Of a DNA stretch of 5,503 nt, positions 1 to 4,252 are shown one piece after another. The position numbers were made by a program, and so were the translations under genes. The notes under the pieces are model-generated. The model did not search any database and had not been told where the DNA came from. It was given only the letters and a program-made list of their open reading frames with translations. Source of the stretch: an uncultured Clostridia bacterium (GTDB lineage Bacteria > Bacillota > Clostridia > TANB77 > CAG-508); the NCBI GenBank assembly GCA_948528155.1, contig CAOSZT010000147.1, positions 1-5,503 on the forward strand, in the 5' to 3' direction. Each line of letters starts with the position of its first letter. Within the stretch, counting starts at the first letter, position 1.

Positions 1-31
1 AAATAAGTAAAACATATAATAAAAATAAATA

Positions 32-60
32 TTGTAAAAATTATAATAATGTGTTAATAT
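32..60 (+). promoter_or_regulatory. Sigma-A type promoter of the VanW/G5 gene
   Basis: A -35 box TTGTAA (32-37) is separated by 17 bases from a -10 box TAATAT (55-60). The -10 is preceded by TG at 52-53, giving the extended -10 form TGnTAATAT. Transcription would start near 67, leaving a leader of about 26 bases that contains the Shine-Dalgarno site. The spacing is ideal and the only downstream gene is the one starting at 93. AT-rich DNA produces -10 look-alikes by chance, so support comes from the spacing, the TG motif and the position together. Confidence 0.6.
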
Positions 61-92
61 AAAATTGAAAATAAATAGGGAGAAGGATAAAA

Positions 93-1880
93 ATGGAAAA
101 ATATAAAACAAAAACGGAGGAAGAAGAAAAAATAATTATGGAAATACCAAATGAAGAAAAAAAATCAAAAAGCAAAAAAACTAAAAATAAAAAAACCTTT
201 TTATCAATTACTATAGTAGGAATAATATTTTTAATAGTCATTATTTTTTCTACAATATTTGCAATTGCAAATATTAATAATGAAAATATATTAAATGGTA
301 TAAAAATAGAAGAAATAGATATGTCTGGTTTATCAAAAGAAGAAGCAAAATCCAAATTAGAATTAATATATAATGAAAAAAAACAAAAAGACATTTTATT
401 AAAATATGAAGATTATGATGCAACTATTAATCCTGAATTATTAGAAACAAATTATAATATTGATAAAGCAATAAATGAAGCAATTTTAATAGGAAAAGAT
501 AGTAATATCTTTATAAATAATTATAATATAATATTTTCTTTTTTAGGCAAGAAAAATATTAATGTTGAAATGAAAATTAATGAAGAAGTTACAAAACAGA
601 CCATAGAAGATATAAGTGTTAATATCCCTGGAGCAGTAGTTGAATCAGCTTATTATATTGAAGGAAATAAATTAATTATAACTAAAGGAAAAGAAGGATT
701 AAAAGTTGATACTGAAATTTTAATAAACAAATTAAAAGACAATTTAAGAGACGTTAATGTAACACAAGAATATATAGAAATACCAGTTACTAACAAAATA
801 CCTGATGAAATAGACATTGAAAAAATACATACTGAAATTTATAAAGAAGTTAAAGATGCTTATTATACAAAAGATCCATTTACAATTCATCCTGAAGTAG
901 AGGGTGTAGATTTTAATGTAGAAGAAGCGAAAAAAATATTAGAAGAACACAAAGAACAATATGAAATAGAATTAATAATAACAAAACCAAAAAAGACAAC
1001 ATCAGAAATAGGATCAGAAGCATTTCCTGACTTACTAGCAACATATTCAACAAACTATGATGGAAGTAATGTAAGTAGAACAACTAATTTAAGAATAGCA
1101 TGTCAAAAAATTAATGACAAAGTAATACTACCAGGAGAAACATTTTCATACAACAAAACACTAGGAGAAAGGACATATGCAGCTGGATATAAAGATGCCA
1201 AAGTATATGAAAATGGTCAAGTTGTAGATGGTATAGGAGGAGGAATATGCCAAATATCATCAACACTATATAACTCAGTATTAATGTCAAATATGGAAAT
1301 TGTAGAAAGAAGAAATCATCAATTTGTAACATCATATACACCACCTGGAAGAGATGCAACAGTAGTATATGGTCAAACAGACTTTAGATTTAAAAATCCA
1401 AGAACATATGCAGTAAAAATAAAAGCAAGTATATCAAATGGAGTTGCAACAGTCGCAATATATGGCATTAAAGAAGAAAATGAATATAAAGTCTCATTTA
1501 GTACAAAAACAATTTCATCAATTCCATATACTATTAAATATGTAGAAGATAACTCTTTAGCTATTGGAACTGAAAAAGTTACACAAAAAGGAGCAAATGG
1601 CATTATAACTGAAACATATATAATTAAAAGCCTAAATGGAAAAGTAGTCTCAACAAAATTGCTTTCAAAAGATACTTATAATGCAATGCAGAAAATTATT
1701 TTAAAAGGAACAAAAGGTGCTATAACAAATAATAATACAAATCCAGAAAATGATACAAATGTAAATAATAATGAGCAAAACAATAATCAGGAAAATAACA
1801 ATGAACAAGGAAATCCAACAGAAGATAAACCTCAAGAGAATACAGAAATTGTAAATGAAAATACAAATGTAATAGTATAG
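93..1880 (+). CDS. Membrane-anchored VanW-domain protein with G5 domain (YoaR-like)
   Basis: The protein has 595 residues. The ATG at 93 is chosen because GGGAGAAGG (78-86) lies 6 bases upstream; a second ATG at 138 has no such site. Order of parts: a charged, Lys/Glu-rich cytoplasmic N-terminus (1-35); one membrane segment (about 36-60) with no signal-peptidase or lipobox motif, so probably an uncleaved anchor with the rest outside; and two PG_binding_4/YoaR-like segments (about 66-165 and 238-308), the first with the typical 'I..idmSGLSkeEAk..L' opening. The VanW domain follows (about 316-458) with the signature GGGICQISSTLY around Cys386. Then come a G5 domain (about 465-542; 'IPY..KYVEDNSLAIGTEKV...G..G') and an Asn/Gln/Glu-rich tail (about 547-595). 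VanW is named after a vancomycin-resistance operon, but its biochemical role is unknown. PG_binding_4 and G5 domains are associated with cell-wall binding. I infer a wall-associated role; nothing here indicates resistance. It is the first gene of a probable two-gene transcript. Confidence 0.9.
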   Translation: MEKYKTKTEEEEKIIMEIPNEEKKSKSKKTKNKKTFLSITIVGIIFLIVIIFSTIFAIANINNENILNGIKIEEIDMSGLSKEEAKSKLELIYNEKKQKDILLKYEDYDATINPELLETNYNIDKAINEAILIGKDSNIFINNYNIIFSFLGKKNINVEMKINEEVTKQTIEDISVNIPGAVVESAYYIEGNKLIITKGKEGLKVDTEILINKLKDNLRDVNVTQEYIEIPVTNKIPDEIDIEKIHTEIYKEVKDAYYTKDPFTIHPEVEGVDFNVEEAKKILEEHKEQYEIELIITKPKKTTSEIGSEAFPDLLATYSTNYDGSNVSRTTNLRIACQKINDKVILPGETFSYNKTLGERTYAAGYKDAKVYENGQVVDGIGGGICQISSTLYNSVLMSNMEIVERRNHQFVTSYTPPGRDATVVYGQTDFRFKNPRTYAVKIKASISNGVATVAIYGIKEENEYKVSFSTKTISSIPYTIKYVEDNSLAIGTEKVTQKGANGIITETYIIKSLNGKVVSTKLLSKDTYNAMQKIILKGTKGAITNNNTNPENDTNVNNNEQNNNQENNNEQGNPTEDKPQENTEIVNENTNVIV

Positions 1881-1890
1881 ATATATAAAA

Positions 1891-1913
1891 CAAAAAATAG
1901 TAATATTTTATTG
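1891..1913 (+). other. Small AT-rich hairpin just before the deaminase ribosome-binding site
   Basis: The segments 1891-1899 and 1904-1913 pair around the 4-base loop GTAA, with one bulged A at 1910. All pairs are A-T except the closing C-G. No T-run follows; the Shine-Dalgarno site AGAAGG (1916-1921) begins three bases later, so this is not a terminator. It could affect RNA stability or translation of the deaminase, or be a chance structure in AT-rich DNA. Confidence 0.25.
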
Positions 1914-1929
1914 AAAGAAGGTATAAATA

Positions 1930-2403
1930 TTGAGTAGAGTAGATAAAACAAATTATTATTTAGATATTGCAGAAATTGTAGCAGAAAGAGGTACATGTAT
2001 TAGAAATAATTATGGAAGTGTAATTGTAAAAAATGATGAAATTATATCAACTGGATATACTGGTGCTCCAAGAGGAAGAAAAAATTGTTTAGATTTAGGA
2101 GTTTGTAGAAGAAATGTAAATAATACACCATCTGGAGCAGGTTATGAACTCTGTAGATCTGTACATAGTGAACAAAATGCAATAATTAGTGCTAAAAGAA
2201 AAGATATGATAGGTGCAATATTATATTTAGTAGGAATTAATAAAAGAAATGGAGAGTATATTACAGACAATGAACCATGCACTTTATGTAAGAGAATTAT
2301 AATTAATTCAGGCGTAGAAAAAGTTATAATGAGAGATTCTAAAAAGAATTATAGAATTGAAGAGGTAAAAAAATGGATTGAAAATGACGATACTTTAATG
2401 TAA
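1930..2403 (+). CDS. dCMP deaminase / ComEB-type cytidine-deoxycytidylate deaminase
   Basis: This is a 157-residue zinc-dependent deaminase of the dCMP deaminase family, the usual length. The family converts dCMP to dUMP, feeding thymidylate synthesis. The catalytic site is visible: His79-Ser-Glu81 (HSEQNAI; His binds zinc, Glu is the proton shuttle) and Pro116-Cys117-x-x-Cys120 (PCTLC), which supplies the other two zinc ligands. Additional cysteines in the segments GTCIRN, NCLDLGVCRR and YELCRS match dCMP deaminases, some of which carry a second zinc site. The motif GYTGAPRG is also typical of the family. The start is TTG: AGAAGG (1916-1921) lies 8 bases upstream, homology begins at once (SRVDKTNYYLDIA), and the next in-frame ATG would remove the active-site His. 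The gene is 49 bases after the VanW gene with no clear promoter between, so co-transcription is likely. Codons are mostly T- or A-ending (Asp 7 GAT, 2 GAC; Asn all AAT). ComEB is the Bacillus homologue's name; no competence role is implied. Confidence 0.92.
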   Translation: MSRVDKTNYYLDIAEIVAERGTCIRNNYGSVIVKNDEIISTGYTGAPRGRKNCLDLGVCRRNVNNTPSGAGYELCRSVHSEQNAIISAKRKDMIGAILYLVGINKRNGEYITDNEPCTLCKRIIINSGVEKVIMRDSKKNYRIEEVKKWIENDDTLM

Positions 2404-2499
2404 TTAATAAAAACTATTTTTTAAATTTTAAAAGGAAGAATTACACTATTTTTTTAATTAGCATTTGACAAAAAGTTAGTATTTAATAAAAAATAAATG

Positions 2500-2508
2500 T
2501 GTTAAAAT
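2500..2508 (+). promoter_or_regulatory. Possible extended -10 promoter of a small RNA
   Basis: TGT-TAAAAT (2500-2508) matches the extended -10 pattern TGnTATAAT in most positions. A TTGACA at 2465-2470 lies upstream, but the gap to this -10 is 32 bases, too long for a normal pair, so it cannot be counted as the -35. No good -35 is found at 17 bases. The element matters only because a terminator follows about 100 bases downstream. Confidence 0.25.
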
Positions 2509-2514
2509 AAACAT

Positions 2515-2611
2515 TTTGCAATTTTTCAAGTGGAATTAAGAGAACATATAAAAATTCAAAAGTTTCGAATTATGCTATTTTTCAATAAAAATGAAGAAGA
2601 GCATAATTTTT
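2515..2611 (+). ncRNA. Candidate small RNA between deaminase and tRNA unit
   Basis: If the extended -10 at 2500-2508 is active, RNA would run from about 2515 to the T-run at 2607-2611, roughly 97 bases. It would carry a nested 3' hairpin and, upstream, a weak GAATT/AATTC pairing (2533-2537 with 2553-2557). The near-repeat TGC-A/T-ATTTTTCAA occurs at 2517-2529 and again at 2573-2585, the second copy inside the hairpin. No open reading frame of useful length is present, and it matches no RNA family I recognise. The alternative is that this is simply the 3' untranslated region of the deaminase transcript. Confidence 0.22.
2568..2611 (+). terminator. Rho-independent type terminator after the deaminase
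   Basis: A 9-bp outer stem AATTATGCT (2568-2576) pairs with AGCATAATT (2600-2608). Inside it, ATTTTT (2577-2582) pairs with AAAAAT (2587-2592) around the loop CAAT, leaving GAAGAAG (2593-2599) as a one-sided bulge. A run of five T follows on the + strand (2607-2611), with further T-rich sequence beyond. The minus strand has no T-run at the other side, so it works in the + direction only. It lies 165 bases after the deaminase stop. The stem is AT-rich and bulged, so efficiency may be modest. Confidence 0.5.
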
Positions 2612-2633
2612 AGAATATTTATCATTTTTTGAG

Positions 2634-2672
2634 TAAATAAAATACCTATTTAAATTTTACTTTAAAATAGGT
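2634..2672 (-). terminator. Terminator of the tRNA-Lys transcription unit
   Basis: On the minus strand, ACCTATT (2672-2666) and TAAA (2664-2661) pair with TTTA (2654-2651) and AATAGGT (2650-2644). This gives 11 base pairs with a single bulged T at 2665 and a 6-base loop. The RNA continues as ATTTTATTT (2643-2635), a U-rich tail. The structure begins 6 bases after the CCA end of the tRNA, as is typical for bacterial tRNA operons. Confidence 0.7.
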
Positions 2673-2677
2673 AAATT

Positions 2678-2754
2678 TGGTGGGCAATCTGGGATTCGAA
2701 CCCAGGACCTTTCGATTAAGAGTCGACTGCTCTAGCCAACTGAGCTAATCACCC
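2678..2754 (-). tRNA. tRNA-Lys, anticodon CTT, CCA encoded
   Basis: Seventy-seven bases form a full cloverleaf on the minus strand. The acceptor GGGTGAT pairs with ATTGCCC, with two G-T wobbles. The D-stem is GCTC/GAGC with D-loop AGTTGGCTA. The anticodon loop is CTCTTAA with anticodon CTT (+ strand 2718-2720), reading AAG lysine. The variable loop is AGGTC and the T-arm is CTGGG-TTCGAAT-CCCAG. The discriminator A is followed by a genomic CCA (2680-2678). The anticodon stem is GTCGA against TCGAA: four pairs are good, but the top pair (position 27, G at 2727, against 43, A at 2711) is a mismatch. Since this lysine tRNA reads AAG and the window overwhelmingly uses AAA, a tRNA-Lys(TTT) must exist elsewhere in the genome. 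It is the last and only intact member of a minus-strand array. Confidence 0.96.
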
Positions 2755-2838
2755 ATATTGAAATTACTACTTTTGATTAAATAGTGCTTATAGATAAACT
2801 GGTGTGAAAGTGGTGCTTATCCATTTCCTAATAGTTTC

Positions 2839-2866
2839 ATTATAACTTCCATCTCCCTACAACCAA
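2839..2866 (-). promoter_or_regulatory. Possible internal promoter in front of the intact tRNA-Lys
   Basis: On the minus strand TTGGTT (2866-2861) is followed after 16 bases by a perfect TATAAT (2844-2839). Transcription from here would start near 2832, about 78 bases before the intact tRNA. The -35 half matches the consensus only in TTG, so this is weaker than the array promoter at 3130-3102. It could be a second promoter that keeps the surviving tRNA expressed. Confidence 0.33.
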
Positions 2867-2895
2867 AAGAGTTTTTGCATATTCTCATTTGATAG

Positions 2896-2944
2896 GTACT
2901 TACTGATTAAGAGTTATCTGCTTTACCAACTAAGCTAAGGCACA
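2896..2944 (-). pseudogene. Decayed tRNA-Lys(CTT) copy, 5' half only
   Basis: The minus strand reads like the 5' half of a tRNA: an acceptor-like GTGCCT, then TA, the D-stem GCTT/AAGC (fully paired) with loop AGTTGGTA, a base A, and the anticodon loop CTCTTAA with anticodon CTT (+ 2909-2911). The anticodon stem GATAA against TCAGT has two mismatches and a wobble. After about 2896 no T-arm (GGTTCGAATCC-like) can be found. A stretch TAAG-CAC with CA after it (+ 2813-2819) could pair with the acceptor GTGC-CTTA (2943-2936), but it is some 130 bases away rather than 76. That would mean an insertion or a chance match. It is not functional as a tRNA. Confidence 0.72.
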
Positions 2945-2995
2945 TATATCAAATTTTATGTTCCAATTATTCAATTTTATATTAGGACAAAACTA

Positions 2996-3068
2996 TGGAC
3001 TGTAGGGACATGCACTTATTATTGACATTATTAAAAGACAGTTACTTTACTAACTAAGCTAGTCACCA
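2996..3068 (-). pseudogene. Decayed tRNA-Lys(TTT) copy, near full length
   Basis: On the minus strand TGGTGAC-TA-GCTT-AGTTAGTA-AAGT-A aligns with the intact neighbour at the acceptor and D-arm. It is followed by the anticodon loop CTTTTAA with anticodon TTT (+ 3033-3035). The 3' part keeps recognisable pieces of a T-arm and acceptor (TCCCTACAGTCCA at 3008-2996) at about the right distance, total about 73 bases. The folding is gone: only one of five anticodon-stem pairs remains, the conserved GG of the D-loop is AG, the TTCGA-type T-loop is GTGCATG, and the T-stem and acceptor stem are mostly unpaired. This is the first member after the strong array promoter. Confidence 0.75.
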
Positions 3069-3101
3069 AATTTAAAATAAAACTAAATTTAGAACAAAAA
3101 C

Positions 3102-3130
3102 ATTATAGTACCAAAAAATAAAAATGTCAA
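3102..3130 (-). promoter_or_regulatory. Full-consensus promoter of the tRNA-Lys array
   Basis: Read on the minus strand, TTGACA (3130-3125) and TATAAT (3107-3102) are both perfect consensus hexamers with the ideal 17-base spacer (3124-3108). The start of transcription would be near 3095, about 30 bases before the first decayed tRNA. Such strong promoters are usual for stable-RNA genes. With the terminator at 2672-2634 it defines a transcript of about 460 bases. It is divergent from the corA promoter, with 43 bases between the two -35 boxes. Confidence 0.85.
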
Positions 3131-3173
3131 GAGGAAAATTTAAAACTTATGTAAACTTTTAAAGCGAAACACA

Positions 3174-3202
3174 TTGACAACAACAAAATAAAAAGTTAAA
3201 AT
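3174..3202 (+). promoter_or_regulatory. Promoter of the corA-type gene
   Basis: A perfect -35 TTGACA (3174-3179) is followed after exactly 17 bases by TAAAAT (3197-3202), five of six positions matching TATAAT. Transcription would begin near 3209, giving a leader of about 26 bases before the ATG at 3235. The leader is too short for a magnesium-sensing riboswitch such as the M-box. Confidence 0.75.
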
Positions 3203-3222
3203 ATAAATAGAAATAAAAGAAA

Positions 3223-3229
3223 GAGGTGG
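3223..3229 (+). promoter_or_regulatory. Ribosome-binding site that decides the CorA start
   Basis: GAGGTGG (3223-3229) is an excellent Shine-Dalgarno match, and the ATG at 3235 follows 5 bases later. An in-frame GTG at 3226, which would add Met-Gly-Tyr, lies inside the Shine-Dalgarno sequence itself. It therefore cannot be served by it, so the ATG is the start. Confidence 0.85.
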
Positions 3230-3234
3230 GTTAC

Positions 3235-4185
3235 ATGTTAAAAATATATAACACAAACACAGAAACTAAAAAAATAGAAGAAATAAAAGAATTCCAAAAA
3301 GGAAGTTGGATAAGTCTAGTAAACCCATCAGAAACAGAAATAAAAAAAGTATGTGAAAATGTAAAAATACAAGAAGACTTTATAAAAGACGCATTAGACT
3401 TTGAAGAAAAGGCAAGAATAGACAAAGAAGAAGACGATGGAACAATACTATTTGTAGTAGATGTACCAATAATAGAAAAAAGCGAAGAAAATGAAGTATA
3501 TACAACAATGCCACTAGGAATGATAGTAGTAAGAGACGACTATTTCATAACAGTATCACTAAGAAAAAACAAAATAATAGAAGACTTTGAAAAAAGGAAA
3601 ATAAAAGACTTCCAAACATACAAGAAAACAAAACTAATATTCCAAATACTATACCTAAACTCATCATATTATTTAGCACACCTAAAACAAATAAACAAAG
3701 AAACAGAAATAGCAGAATACATATTAAAAAACTCAATGAAAAACAAAGAATTGCTAAAATTATTAAGTTTAGAAAAAAGTTTAGTATATTTTACAACATC
3801 ACTAAAATCTAATGAATTAATAATGGAAAAAACACTAAGAGGAAAAATAATAAAACTATATGAAGAAGATGAAGACATACTAGAAGACGCAATAACAGAA
3901 AACAGACAAGCAATAGAAATGTCAAAAATATATAGTGACATATTAAATGGAACAATGGACGCATATGCATCAATAATATCAAACAATCTAAATGGAGTAA
4001 TGAAATTCTTAACATCAATAACAATAGTGCTAGCAGTTCCAACAATGATATCAAGTTTTTGGGGAATGAATGTAGGATTACCATTCCAAAATAGCAAAAT
4101 TGGATTTCTAATAATGATAGGAATATCAATTATATTGACATTATTAGTGACTTGGTGGCTAAAGAAAAAAGATATGCTAAATTAA
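3235..4185 (+). CDS. corA: CorA-family divalent metal (Mg2+/Co2+) transporter
   Basis: The protein has 316 residues from the ATG at 3235, the usual CorA length. A soluble, highly charged N-terminal domain (about 1-250), with the long helical stretches of the family funnel, precedes two C-terminal membrane helices (about 254-274 and 289-308). The CorA hallmark Gly277-Met278-Asn279 follows helix 1 in the context FWGMNVGLPF. GMN forms the ion-selective entrance of the pentamer; the Tyr often found before it in CorA (YGMN) is Trp276 here, seen also in other members. The C-terminus WWLKKKDMLN places the basic tail in the cytoplasm. CorA takes up Mg2+ and sometimes Co2+ or Ni2+; some family members export, and the sequence alone does not decide this. 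It has its own promoter (3174-3202) and appears monocistronic. Codon use is odd: T-ending codons are avoided (Asp 13 GAC, 4 GAT; Ile nearly all ATA), unlike the deaminase. The gene symbol rests on family membership, not on proven orthology. Confidence 0.92.
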   Translation: MLKIYNTNTETKKIEEIKEFQKGSWISLVNPSETEIKKVCENVKIQEDFIKDALDFEEKARIDKEEDDGTILFVVDVPIIEKSEENEVYTTMPLGMIVVRDDYFITVSLRKNKIIEDFEKRKIKDFQTYKKTKLIFQILYLNSSYYLAHLKQINKETEIAEYILKNSMKNKELLKLLSLEKSLVYFTTSLKSNELIMEKTLRGKIIKLYEEDEDILEDAITENRQAIEMSKIYSDILNGTMDAYASIISNNLNGVMKFLTSITIVLAVPTMISSFWGMNVGLPFQNSKIGFLIMIGISIILTLLVTWWLKKKDMLN

Positions 4186-4207
4186 TTTATAAATTAAAAA
4201 ACTTAAA

Positions 4208-4238
4208 TGTGCCAAAAGGAAAATTCACTTTTGGCACA
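4208..4238. terminator. Shared terminator hairpin between convergent corA and CapA-like genes
   Basis: TGTGCCAAAAG (4208-4218) and CTTTTGGCACA (4228-4238) form a perfect 11-bp stem with a 9-base loop, the most stable hairpin in the window. It sits 22 bases after the corA stop and 14 bases after the stop of the convergent gene. On the minus strand the stem is followed by TTTAAGTTTTTT, a usable U-tract. On the + strand only AT-mixed sequence follows, so termination should be better for the CapA-like transcript than for corA. Confidence 0.8.
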
Positions 4239-4252
4239 TAAATAGTTAAAAC

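Noticed and set aside
93..1880. Vancomycin resistance suggested by the VanW name.
   Set aside because: No vanH, vanA/B, vanX, vanR or vanS homologue is present, and VanW-domain proteins with G5 domains are common in susceptible Bacillota.
2465..2470. Perfect TTGACA as a -35 box.
   Set aside because: Nothing resembling a -10 lies at 16-18 bases; the nearest good one is 32 bases away.
2591..2632. A tiny frame starting at ATG 2591 (13 codons, MKKSIIFRIFIIF) that looks like the start of a signal peptide.
   Set aside because: No ribosome-binding site precedes it, it overlaps the terminator hairpin, and it stops after 13 codons. Lys-Ile-Phe strings arise by chance in AT-rich DNA.
2783..2820. Direct repeat GTGCTTAT at 2784-2791 and 2813-2820.
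   Set aside because: Only 8 bases, two copies, no array structure or flanking symmetry.
2854..3008. Inverted repeat TCCCTACA (2854-2861) and TGTAGGGA (3001-3008), with partly similar flanks.
   Set aside because: Eight bases far apart. The right copy is explained as the T-arm remainder of the decayed tRNA; the left may be a chance match. I could not build a tRNA on the + strand around it.
2760..3100. T-box leader or other riboswitch, suggested by tRNA-like segments.
   Set aside because: The segments themselves resemble tRNAs rather than binding a tRNA, no T-box consensus is seen, and the unit is on the strand opposite to corA.
3226..3234. GTG at 3226 as the start of the CorA protein.
   Set aside because: It lies inside the Shine-Dalgarno sequence GAGGTGG; the ATG at 3235 has ideal spacing.
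3669..4129. Open antisense frames across corA, and similar ones across the VanW gene.
   Set aside because: They mirror the A-rich codons of the sense gene, lack ribosome-binding sites and family motifs, and give low-complexity Leu/Ser/Phe-rich peptides.
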